Shown: positions 10,962 to 22,900 of the stretch, one piece after another
How the letters are laid out: every line of letters begins with the position of its first letter
How positions within the stretch are numbered: position 1 is the first letter of the stretch
Origin: Costus lasius
Taxonomy: Eukaryota > Streptophyta > Magnoliopsida > Zingiberales > Costaceae
NCBI GenBank assembly: GCA_027563935.2
Contig: CM050449.1
Coordinates: 9,576,001 to 9,640,000, forward strand
Length of the DNA stretch: 64,000 bases
Reading direction: 5' to 3'
Translations under genes and position numbers: made by a program
Notes under the pieces: model-generated
Seen by the model: the letters and a program-made list of their open reading frames with translations, nothing else
What the model was told of the DNA's origin: nothing
Database searches by the model: none

Positions 10962-11100
10962 TAGACTAGTCATTTTTTTCTATGCCTCGTGCTCACCACG
11001 TGACTAGACGTGGAGAAGATCAAGTAAGTATTAAATTAATTTACTTTTATAATATAATTATCACGTGGTGACTGGTGAGCACGAGACATAGAGAAAAATG
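10962..11100. repeat. inverted repeat upstream of the RING-H2 frame
   Basis: About 40 bp at 10966-11006 (holding CTATGCCTCGTGCTCACCAC) is the inverted partner of 11060-11100 (holding GTGAGCACGAGACATAGAG), with a loop of about 50 bp. The right arm ends at the first ATG of the downstream frame, so a transcript would start with a strong hairpin. It could also be a small nested foldback element. Confidence 0.7.
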
Positions 11101-11635
11101 ATAGATAATAGAAGAGTGAAGATAATTATCATTATGCCAAATTCTCAACGTTCAATCTTCCTTATATCTACCTTAAATTTCTTCAATGCTGATCAATGGA
11201 GAATCACTATTTTAAGTATTATCGAACGTGTTAGTCAACTTATACGAATTGATGTATTTAGGTTTGAAGAACACTTTATCCACTTATCTGATCATGCAAG
11301 ACATGAATTTTTGGCTTCTCCCTCTCCTTCTGGGGTTGAGATTGAGATAGAGGTTGATGACTTTGAAATAAGTGATAGTGAGGAGGATAGTGATAATATC
11401 AACGATGAGCTGGAGCAATATATCGAAACAAACCAAGCACAAGAGTCACTTGAGTTTTTTTATTATTGAAGAAGGAGGTAGAGCTGAAAACATGGAGTGC
11501 ACAATATGTATAGAGAAGATGGAGCACGGAGCACAAGTATGCTTAACACAATGCTCGCATATCTTCCATAGTAGCTGCTTGCGTAGTTGGCTACGGGTCA
11601 ATTGTGTATGCCCATTATGTCAGCAATTGATTTAA
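11098..11635 (+). CDS. RING-H2 zinc finger protein inside a hAT (one-base frameshift)
   Basis: Two overlapping frames make one apparent protein. The first (11098-11469; a better start may be the ATG at 11134) gives an N-terminal part with an acidic Asp/Glu/Ser-rich stretch near its end. The second frame (RING part 11492-11635) encodes a complete RING-H2 domain: Cys3-x2-Cys6-x14-Cys21-x-His23-x2-His26-x2-Cys29-x10-Cys40-x2-Cys43, counted from the Met at 11492, with the usual CPLC end. All eight zinc ligands are present. RING-H2 proteins are generally E3 ubiquitin ligases that recruit an E2 enzyme. The two frames meet at a run of seven T (11455-11461); removing one T would join them as ...LEFFIIEEGG. 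This may be a mutation, sequencing error or slippage. The frame ends 536 bp before the hAT right end. No transposase is present. Substrate unknown. Confidence 0.6.
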
Positions 11636-12179
11636 GCTTAAATGTATAATTTATGAATATGAAATTTAATCGAGTTGGTTTTAACTTTAGTCGTGTTGTT
11701 AGTATTGTTAATAAATAAATTAATATTAATTTAATTTAATATATTAACATTAAAATTATATATGTTTAAAATAAAATAATTAATTAAATAATAATTAAAT
11801 ATATTTTTTAAAAAAATTATGTAAAAAACATAATTCTCAATTTCTTATTTTATTAATATTTTATTTAATTTAATGAAGCGGGCCAAAGTCGGCCCGTGGG
11901 CCACATTCGGGCCGTGCCTGGCACGGCCCGCTGGGCCGACCATAGCCCGCGGGCCGAATCTGGCCCGCGTGCCGGATCCGGGCCCGGCCAGAAGCTGAAC
12001 CGTGCCTGGGCCGGCATGCCTAAACGTGCTGCGGGTCGTGCCGGGCCCAGGTATTTTTCTGTCGTGCCGTGCCCGGCATGGCACGGTTACAATCGGGCCA
12101 TGCCAGGCACGACCCGCCAGAAGTCGGGCCGAGGCGGGCCCGGGCCCGAGCCCGGCCCATGGCCACCTCTAACCGTGCC

Positions 12180-13337
12180 CACTTACTCAAAATAAATTAA
12201 AAGCCCTCCACATCTTAATTAGCTCACATACAAAATTGACCCTGCCGTAAGCAATAAAAGGGAATTGAAGGCAAGTGGCTCGACTTCATTTTATTTATTA
12301 AGCACTTTCGCCCATAGCCCCGTCTTAAAGATACACAAAGAACATATTCTACCATTTAATGATGTGATCAGCCAAATTAAATATGCACTACATGTCGGAT
12401 CCTCATGACACAAGGAATGATCTCACTATGATTAAGTTGGGGAAGAATCTGTCTACTCCTAATGTGAACAAATTAAACCGCATCGTTCAATTTTAAAATT
12501 ATTTAACAGTAATAATATATTGTATTAAATAAAAAATTCCCTATTAATTCAATATTAATTTCTAATCAAGTTGAATAGATAATATAAAGTAATGGGTAAG
12601 ATTTAGTCGGTCTATTTGACTGTCTATTAAAGAAGGTGATTGACTAGGACTAAAGTGTGCATAGTGATGACTATGAGAAGACGAGAGCATGAAATAAGGA
12701 TCCAACATGAAGAATTTTGAAGGCATATCAGTGCATATGCCTATTGATGAACACTTGGACGTTTATCAATTTCAAAACCCAATGACATGGTCAAAATTTA
12801 GCAATCTTTTCCTCGTCGTACTCGGCTGAAAGCCACCAGCTTAACTTTAATCCCTTTCTGTGACCATTTTCTGTGGAAACTAAAGCCAAACTTCTTTCTT
12901 CCCTACTTTTGAATAAGTTTAGATGAGGAGTCAGGACACAAATAGTTGCCAAGGACGCAAGCAATGTTCTTTCCATGTCACTTTTTGTTTGTTCCTAGTA
13001 AAAAAACAAATTCCCTGAAAAAAAATTCAAATAGAACATAAGAAAACCTCAAATTATAAATTTTTTTTTTGTAAAATCTTATTCCATGAACTTTTCCTAT
13101 TTATCCACAAGTTTTTATACACGCAGTGACACAATCAAAGTTGAAGTATGCTTGTCGTCTATCGTATTATTCTAAGCTTTATCTCTTTGAATTTCTATTC
13201 GTTATCGTGAGAGTGACATACAACGTGTAGGTAGGAAATGTTTTGAGGGAACAAGTGTTGCTTATAGTTAATTAGTATTTAATTTGTAAAACTTAAAATA
13301 TTTAAAGGTATGAATTAATCGAAGGCAGGGGGGGCCT
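12180..13337. other. intergenic region upstream of the main gene
   Basis: AT-rich, without believable open frames or repeats. It lies between the RING-bearing hAT and the GC-rich 5' leader of the large gene, so it probably holds distal promoter DNA. No specific element could be assigned. Confidence 0.45.
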
Positions 13338-13618
13338 ATGAGATTGTGCGGCCTCTCAAACCATCACCTCATTCCCGCATCTATACGTAAGCGGATACTG
13401 CGATCGATCGAGGTCGAATCACGAGGTGGCGTTTCGACGGTCCACTGCGTGGCTGCGCCGGTGCTTTCACCGTCCTTTTCCTTTGCTTCCTTTTCCACTT
13501 ACCCCGCGACGTGTCTCGACTGCCTGCGCTTCTTCCCTCGTCGCCCCCATTTCTCTCGCGAGAGGACTGAAGAAGATTAGCCACCGCCACGAGCGATTCA
13601 CGTCGCGCTTTTCGCTGT

Positions 13619-13657
<39 letters not shown>

Positions 13658-13840
13658 CTGATTTAGCAGCGAGAGCCAGGGGAGAGTGCGGAGGCCGAAT
13701 AAGGAAAAGGGGGGAAACGAGAGGGAACCCTCCCCAAATCCCAAAACCTGGGTTCGGGGGATTCTCCGCTTGCCCTAGCTTCCTTCCGATCGACGATCCA
13801 GGATCTCTCCCGTGGTGATGAGCTGCCCCTGCGCTCGCCC
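13338..13840 (+). promoter_or_regulatory. GC-rich promoter/5' leader with CT repeat
   Basis: GC content rises sharply at about 13330. A pure CT microsatellite of about 14 units sits at 13625-13653, roughly 190 bp before the start codon. CT/GA tracts are common in core promoters and 5' leaders of plant housekeeping genes. No convincing TATA box was identified, and the transcription start is unknown. Open frames in this stretch lack any recognisable protein feature. Confidence 0.5.
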
Positions 13841-13955
13841 ATGGCCGCCGCTTCTTGCCTCCGCCTACTGGTCCTCCTCCTCCTCACCCTCGTCGCCTCC
13901 CGTGCGATCGCGTTCCCTCTGGCGCGCGATGGTGGGGATCAGTTCTCGATCTTGA
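13818..13955 (+). CDS. possible upstream ORF overlapping the main start codon
   Basis: ATG at 13818, 23 bases before the main ATG and in another frame, opens a 45-codon frame that stops at 13955 inside exon 1. If the transcript starts upstream, ribosomes would have to leak past it. The uATG has G at -3 and A at +4; the main ATG has C at -3 and G at +4, so neither context is clearly stronger. The peptide (Ser/Pro-rich) has no recognisable feature. Confidence 0.3.
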   Translation: MSCPCARPWPPLLASAYWSSSSSPSSPPVRSRSLWRAMVGISSRS

Positions 13956-16900
13956 ACCACGAGTCCTTGTGGCGCGATTATACCCCGCCGGCCCCGCCGC
14001 CGTCGCCACCTGATCCGCCATCGGTCTCCTGCGAGGATGACCTCGGCGGTAAGGGTGACTTCGACACCCTCTGCGAGGTGCGCTCCAGCGTGCGGCTCTC
14101 CGGAGGCATATTTGTCAGGGCGAACGGGAGTTTCGTGCTGTACCCGGATGTCGTGCTCGGCTGCCCTGTTCCCGGGTGCTCCGTCATCATTAATCTCACT
14201 GGCGAAATTCGGATCGGGCGTAACGCGAAGATTGTGGGCGGGAAGGTGCAGATGAGAGCGGGAAACATGAGCCTGGCTGAGGGCGCGGCCATTAATACCA
14301 CGGCGCTGGCGGGGGATCCGCCGCCTCAGACCAGTGGGGTCCCTTCGGGGACTAACGGGGACGGGGGCGGGCATGGTGGGAGGGGTGCGAGCTGTGTTGT
14401 GAAGGAGGGGCAAACGCAGGAGGACTCCTGGGGTGGTGACGCCTACTCCTGGTCGACACTGACAAAGCCCGTCAGCTACGGAAGCAAGGGGGCTTCGACA
14501 AGCCGGGAGAAGGATTATGGAGGAGGAGGTGGTGGGCAGGTCTACTTGGTTGCAAAGGATTTCCTTGAGGTTAATGGAAGTATCATAGCTGATGGCGGTG
14601 AGGGCGGTACTCTGGGTGGTGGAGGGTCAGGCGGGAGCATCTATGTCAAGGCAGCCAAAATGTAAGTGCACTAGATTTTTTTATTATTATTTATCAGGTT
14701 TCTGCTATTCTAGATACAGACTCACACACATCGATAGCTGTCTGAATTTAAGTTAGGTAACTCTAATCGTTTGGAAGATTTGTAATGGTAGAAAAGTTCC
14801 CTCATTTAAGTCAGGTTAGCGCGCTATTTTGATATTCTTAATCTCAGAATCCCATATATTTATGTCAACCTTGCGCTAGTGGTTGCCATGTAAATTAGAC
14901 AGTCCTTTTCTACTTAATACGTTAAGACTCTTTTGTTATTGACTCGCCCAACTCAGGATAATAAGTTTTTTGTGTTAGAATAAGGCACTAACTTTATGTC
15001 AGTGGAATAGAGGAACCTTTGAGGAGCATATTGGTCCCTATGTTGTTGTTTACTAGTTTATACTGGTAATGAAAGAAACAATAGTAGCTTGTTCTTTATT
15101 GTTGTATTTCACATCAAACTTGAGATGCTGTGATGCCTTATTTAAAATTTAATCCCTAATGAGGTGATCCTGCCTAATGACAGCACATCAGTTGTTCGGT
15201 TGAACTTGTTCAATCTTGAACCTATATGTGAAATCATTTCAGTAAGTAGAATAAGTCTTACATTTGTTTAAGTATATAAGTTAATTAGGGACAAATTGTC
15301 TGGAAATGATGACAGATGATTTAACATTTCTGTCAATATAAAGAGATACAATGTTGTTGGTTCAAGTTTGGGATTGATCACAAGAATTTAAACTGAGGTT
15401 TTTTTTTTTTGGCAAAGGGAATTAATAGAGGGGATGTTTGTGTAGTTCGCTTAGATTGCGGGATGGATCAGAAATTAAAGAAATGTGAGGCACCTATAAG
15501 TAGCTAGCTAGTGCACCGAAGATATTGGAGATTATGTAGCATTGACTGATTTGTGAATATTTTTGGGGTTTTGTGATTGGATTCTTATATTTTTTTCCTC
15601 TCAACATGAGACAGTTCCATGATAAATGGATCAGCTTTGGCTAATCCTTGTCTTTTTACTCAATTCCAATGATGTAATGAAGTTTTGGTTATTTATCATA
15701 AAATACTAATTAGTGGCTGTTAATTATCTCTTATGCTAAAACTTATTAGACCGTGTATTGATGGTAGGTTAGTATGTGATTGATATGTTTTATGGATGTG
15801 CGTTCATAATATTAAGTAAATTGTAAGTGAGAAGCTCTTGTTCTCCAAATGTATGATGTATCTTCTTCTTTCTTTCTTCTCTCTTGTTCTATCTTTGTAT
15901 TTTCTTCTCTCTCTTCTTTCATTTGTCGTTATAAGAGCCAAATCTGTCTCCTTTTCTTTTCCTAATTCCCTCTTCTCTGATTCTCACGTTATTCATCACC
16001 ACCACTCCACATTTACTGAATTTCTTGGATGAATCTAGGCTATAAATGCCACCTTATGCGCTGGTGGTATTGTAGTTAATAGGTGTTACCTATATGCTGA
16101 ACTTGTAAATCAAGTTGGCTTTTGTTTGAGTAATTTATTTATATTTCCTACTATGTTATTTTCTGAAACTGTAGAGCTCACATGCAGCATTCTTTACCTA
16201 CGATTTAGTGGAAAGTGTTTAACTTGTTTGATTGCCTTTTGTTTGTAGATTTATCCTTTATATATCATGATGCAATGCTGTGCATGTTATATATGTTTTT
16301 GCGATATTAATGTATAACTGTGTATATCATATGGATGCTCTTTGTTTCTTGGCATACATTGATGAAGGTATCAATTTTATTTATTGTATGTATGTAAATA
16401 CAGTGATTCTGTTCAAGAACCTTTTATTATTACCTTCAACAACTACATTATGCTGTGCACGTTTCTTTTTCATATTAATTTTATATAGATCTTTGATAAG
16501 AGATTAATCTAATGCAATTCTCTTGCTGCAATTGCAATCTAACAGCTTCATTAGTCATAAAGGTCTGAATAGAGCTTAGTATACTTTGTATGTGGTGAGT
16601 CCAGTGACTGTATGAAGAAAGAATATGTTCCTTTTTCCCATAACAATATATTCATCTCAATTAATTCCTATCCTTATGCACAAAATGATCTTTGATGAAT
16701 TTATCAAGTTATCATGGGCTGTAAAGATTTCTAATATATTTTCCTGAAGAGCAGGAAGGGTACTGGAAAGATAAGTGCATCAGGAGGTAGTGGTTTGGCT
16801 GGTGGCGGTGGAGGTCGTGTATCCATTGCAGTTTTCAGTTGGCATGATGATCCACATGTTTTTGTTCATGGTATGTGGTATGATGAGTTTTCTGCCTTTA

Positions 16901-19900
16901 CTTCTCTCACATATCTTTGCTAACTGCATATCAAGAATTATTTGGAGATTAACTTGTAACCTCTCTGTGTCATCTATGTTGGCATGTTGGTAATATTTTT
17001 TACTTTCTATTCTTTAAATCTCATTTTATAGTTTCAGATTACTTTTACAAGTTTGGGCTAATGTGCTTTTACAACTTTATGCAAATTTGTGATACGAAAG
17101 AAACAGCGAATCACTCTTTATTATTATTTGCAATGAATTATGTATTCCATTAATTGTGTATCTTACCCCACCTTTTTAGATTGTCTAGCTGTGTGGGTTT
17201 CCATGTATGTCATGATGTTGAGAATTTTTAGTTCATCCTGAATTTTTTTTTGGGTGTAAACTTGATCACTATTGGGGTTACTTCTCTTTTTGATAGTGTT
17301 GTCAAAGGTACACCTAAGCTAAGAAATGCCTCAGGGCACTGGTGCTATGCTTTAAAACTCCTAAGCATACTTCTCGCATGAGGTGTTGCCTAGGCCGGTA
17401 CCCTAGATGAGGTACCCAGCATGTGCCTAGATGCCACTAATGCTTTTAATGACTTAAGATAAATGAAAGAAGAGTGATGAGAATATGAATTGTTGTGATG
17501 ATATATGGTTTTGATGCTATAAATGACATGTTTATGTACATATAATTGTAAAAAATCAAGGCTCGTAGATTTGTCCTATACAAAGTGGAGAGCTTAGCAT
17601 GTGCAAGTCTCGCAGAAGAGCAAAGTTAATAACTGGATCATGTTGCTTTGGTCGAAACATGGGTAGGTGTTGAGTTTTAAACATCCAATAATTATGTAGG
17701 ATGAAATTAGAGGCATGAGGCTTATTTAGAAACTGCTCGAGTTAGTCAGCTATCAAGTGTTATTATAGTTCAATACTAGCTTGGTATTGATCTAGGAGGA
17801 GGCTGAGTTAGGTGCTTGGATTGCTAAACCTTCAATATAATTATGTATATAACATTTATTAGAATTTTTTGTATTGCTTCAATTTATATTTTTTTTCTTG
17901 ATTGATATTGGATCTTAATGTCTTGTAGTGCCTTAAATAACATAGATTATGGACAGCTTTGTTTTTGTCAATTTTTTTTACTCAGAAAATTTATGTTATA
18001 TAGAGCACTATATTTTTGGAAGAAAAGTATCATCTCTCATTTTACTTAGGAATTTTGATCTCCTTCACCACCTCTCCATATTTGATTTAAAATAGAAGGG
18101 TGCTTAATTTACATGGTGAAACCCATCATCTAGCATGAACTGCAGATGGTGGGAATTGAATCACGGTCTTGTAAACCATGAGTGGGTCATGTATTTTATA
18201 AATGATGAGGCTATATTCTTAACTTTATGAGTTTCTATTCACTCTCATACATTTATTAGCTGAGCACTCTATGGTAGCAAAGGTGCAAGTTTCATGTTTT
18301 TTAGTTATTGGCTTAACCATCTTGATTTCTTTCAAATTTGCTGAAGACTTTTGGCGCAAATAGATGAGGAAACCTTGTGGCAATCGAGCATAATATGAAA
18401 GGTTCCATAGAATCATAAATAACATATGCATAAGTAGAAGTAATATAAATTAAAATTTACCTTTTAAAATATAAAAAATAAAATAAAATTAGTGCACAGT
18501 GTGCATGTTGTGAACTAGACAATCAGGCAACTAGGCTAGGCTATTTTGTAGATGGAGTGACCGTAAAAACAGTTGTTGAGTTAACTCAGTTAAGTTAGCT
18601 AAACCCGTTCAAGTCAATCAATTTCACTGAGATGACTCATGAATTAGATGGAGTTTAGGCTAAAAACTAATCCAATATGTGAGTTGAATCACTGAGCTGT
18701 AGTCAAAGTGTAAACTTGTTGAATTGGATGAGCCAACTCACAATTTTGACAAACTTGGCAAGAAGAAGCAATAATTCAATTAAACAAATATTAAAATGAT
18801 CAAGGTGATATTATATTTGGGAATGATATTGAAATGGAAGTAGTGACATTCTTTCAAAAACATTCTTCTCCTCATGCTTTGACCAAGGATCTACTTAAGC
18901 CAAAGGTGTGTGGAAACCTCACCGAAGCGGCCATTAGTTTACTTGAGTACTAATTTCTAGCAAGGAAATGGAGGAGGATGTGATATTGGAGGGAACAATG
19001 ATAAAGTATCAAGGGTTGGTGTAATGCATAATTCTTTAGGTTATGCTAGCATATCATCAATAAGGAGGTTATTATGACAATCAATAGCTTCTTTAGGAGT
19101 GGTAAGGTGATATACCACTTTATTAGGCACTCTGTTACTTCTAGTTCCTTGCATGGTATTTTAGTTTTTTAAAAGTATTTTGTTAGTTTGTAATTGGCCA
19201 TGGGCTCCATCAAACTCTCAATTGGAAATTGGAAGAGACACGTCTAGCTCGACCGATGACACTATGATACTATAACGACATTCTTTACTAGTTGGTAATG
19301 AGTTAGTTTGAGACCCCTTTGGGCAAGTACACTATCATATACTAGCTAATCTATGAAGAATGTTGGTGTATCCCTATCCTTGACCTTCTTTTCTCTACTT
19401 AGTTTACGTTGCCACTTGCCATCCATATCATCTTGATCTAACACTATTTAGAGGTTGACCTAGGGCTGTCAATTCGTGTTTCACGTGTCATAACGAGTCA
19501 TGTCATACTTGACCCGTGACACGATTATGCTTGATACAAACACGACCCGTTTATTTATACGGGTCAATATATAAAATATAAACACAACCTACTCATTTCA
19601 CATGTGACACGATATGACACGAATAACATGATTAATAAATAGGTCGTGTTACACAACACGACATGACATGACACGATACAACATGCTATAGTACAAATCA
19701 TATTACATGACACGATTTTAGATGACACGATACAACATGAACGACACGACAGAAATAACCTATTTAACTCATTATATTACACATTTGTATATCATGTTTT
19801 TAAAGAAGTAAAAATTAAAAATATATCATATCATTAGATGTTTAAGATTAAGAATTAAATTAATAGTTATTAGTTTTAGTTTTATATTTTAATATATGAT

Positions 19901-22900
19901 ATATAATATTATTTATATATAATATATATATATATATATTATACAGGTTACACGGGTTGATCCACCAACACGACACGACAGGACACGAAATTTAACGGGT
20001 CATAAACGGGTCGACACGTTTACAACACGAAACACAATTAGTCTAACCCAGCCCCGTGAAATCTCGTGTCGTGTCATGTTGGCGGGTTGTGTCATATTTT
20101 GCTTGCCTGCTGACCGCATCTCCTTATTCCTAGTGCGATCGTCTCCTTTTTGATCTACTAGATCATCCAACCTATAGCCATAGTGGAGGATAAACATTTC
20201 TCATTTAGGGAGGAGTTTTACATTTATCATTTGTAATATTTCTTATTTAGGGAAGAGTTTCACATTTCACATTTATCACTTGGCTTCTCTTCCACAATTA
20301 GCTCTCAACCTTTGATAGGGACATAAGGTCAACGGGGTATGTAACACCTACAATGAGAGTACAAATGTTTTCTTCTTCCATTGTATATTCACTAGATCCT
20401 ATTGTGTGTCGAGGTTTAAAGATTTATTCATTGGGTTGAATGAGAGTGCAGAGTAATGTTATAACCAAGGATTTAAAAATCAGTTCGATCGATACAAGTG
20501 GTACGTGCCAGTCTATAACACGACAAGGGAGTAATCAAGTTATGATATGACGTACACTAGGTCTATACTATCAATCCGATTAAGGGAGCGAGTACTTGAT
20601 GTCTTAAGATTGCCCCATACAATGCATATATTTCATATTCGACTAATATATCATATACTTATATATATTCAAAAATCAAAAAATAATCTCTTGAAATTTC
20701 TGAGTGATGCATGGTCATCTGAATTTGTTATTTTTTTATTTTCATTCATCGTTTTGTTTATATGCAAAGTTGTAGCTTGCCTCCTGTTGATGTTTGCTAT
20801 GGCAAAATTTCCTTATGTGTAGTATAATGATTTTTTGTGTAGGTGGAAGGAGTTTTGGTTGTTCCGATAATGCTGGCGCAGCAGGGACTCTTTACGATGC
20901 AGTTCCCAAAAGCCTTATTGTTAGCAATCATAACCTGTCAACGCAGACCGATACACTCCTTCTAGAATTTCCTTATCAGCCACTTTGGACTAATGTTTTT
21001 ATTAGAAATTATGCCAAAGTTGCTGTTCCTTTACTTTGGAGTCGTGTACAGGTAACATTTGGTTTTAAAGTATTTATTTTGTTGATTGGATGATGAAAAA
21101 TGCCTATATGACCGTATAATGTAGCATTCTAATCTGTTGTGTTTCTATAATATTTTAAGTCAAACACTACTAAGGAGCAATACGCTTTTTCTGAGTTTAG
21201 ATCTTATTATCAAGAGAACTGTTTTGCTTGCAATATTTGCCGTTCTGGAGATTTAGCACTTGTCTGAGTTGAAACTCGCCATTAATCACTCTAGGCATAA
21301 TACGATACTGTGTTCTCAAATAGGTATCACCTTGGGGAAGATTTGGTACAGCACGTCACATATGCATTATATTGACCATGTTAGTTTGATTTGAAATAAT
21401 TTGATCCAAACGACATTATTTTCAGCTGTATGATCAAGTACCGAGGTAAAGGAAATAGTTAAAGCTACTTAATTTGGCAGAAATTCAAAGTTATAAACAA
21501 GTGGTAGTCCTTTTTATGAGTAAAACAACTGTAGTTTCTTGGAGCAATCTTCTGGTTCCATTGATGTGCCACTTGAAAATCCACAAACCCAATTGTATCC
21601 AAGGCATAGGTCCTCTTGCTGTTAAATGACAAACTGACTCAGTGTTATAACTTAAAGAGTTTATAACTGTGTTATTACGTGTTATCGTGTATTTGAAGCC
21701 TTATTGAGTAGTTGCCTTAATGGGTTCATACGTGTTACCACTTCTATATAGTATCTATCATTTATTGAACTGAATGACTTTTTTTCCTTCTATTGGTATC
21801 AGAGCTAGGGTTATCCTTTCTTGTTACTTCCACTAACTTTCTTTCATCGAGTTCCCCGTGGCCACCACCGCCTTGTGGTTGTCTCCATTGTCACCTTCCT
21901 CCTCTCTTTCACTGCTATCTTCTGCCCTTGCTGTCAACCACTACCTCCACTTTTCCGCCAAACTGCTCTCCTTTAGCACTTCTCGTTCCTTTAAGGGGTT
22001 ATTTACATTGCTATGTTGTTGACATTGATGGTCTCTTCTTCAATTTTGTACTTATATCTTTCATCTAAAAGAAGTTTCATTTGTGGTATTAAGGTTGTGA
22101 TCTAAATTTGTTTTCTAAACCTAATAACTCTTCTCCATCTTTTATCCTCTTCTACCTCATGTTTTTTTGCTGTCTTTGTTATTCTCACATATTTGGTCAT
22201 GGATATTGTAAGTTGTTACCTCTGCTGTTGCTTCTTGCATCTTTCTTGGATATTCTAGAATTCAAAAAAGGTTATGATTGCTACGATTCAATGAACTAGC
22301 ATTCCTTTGTCAGTGTTGATATCATTTTTTTTTTGAGTTCACACTATAGATTTCAGATTCCGTAAATCAGGTCACTACTGATGCATCTACTACTATGCCT
22401 ATGTTGACACCTATTGCTCTTGATTCTTTTTGTCATGATTTCACCACTTCTCCATGCTAGCCATCATGTTGCCATTTATTGCAACACTCACATCCCTATA
22501 ACAATTTTATCATTGTTGTCAACTCAAGCTCCTACAACATTGCTTCACCTAATGATCTAAATTTGCCTATTGCCTTTCTTCATGGTAAGCGGTCTCCTTT
22601 ATGCTCATCTTTTTGTTTTGTTTCTTATGACTACTTTACCCTTTAATTTCATATTTTTATTTATTTCTATTATTAAACTTGTTATGAGGCTATGTTAGGT
22701 CAGTCTGGAAGCCAGCCATGGTTGATGAGATAGAAGCCTTACTCTACTAGGGTATGTGGACGTTAATCCTTCCTCCATCAAGTGTTTGTTGAGTCTCATA
22801 TAAGTGGGTTGTACAGTTAAATATAATCTTGATGACACAATGGATAGATATAAAGCTTTGGCTAGTAGCAACGTGATTTACACAAAATCAGTGTATTTGT

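Larger units (their letters stand above)
10457..12171 (+). mobile_element. non-autonomous hAT carrying a RING-H2 gene
   Basis: A 1715-bp element flanked by a perfect 8-bp duplication ACCGTGCC (10449-10456 and 12172-12179). The ends TAGAGGTAGCCAACAGG and, on the opposite strand, TAGAGGTGGCCATGGGC form the terminal inverted repeat. About 150-300 bp next to each end is full of GGCCCG and GGCACGG motifs, a common arrangement in plant hATs. There is no transposase. Instead the centre holds an inverted repeat and a RING-H2 open frame, so it looks like a hAT derivative that has captured or evolved a cellular-type cargo gene. Confidence 0.9.

Noticed and set aside
20460..20700. Third member of the CAAGGTTT TIR family starting at CAAGGATTTAAAAATC
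   Set aside because: No matching right end or target duplication could be found; kept only as a hint.
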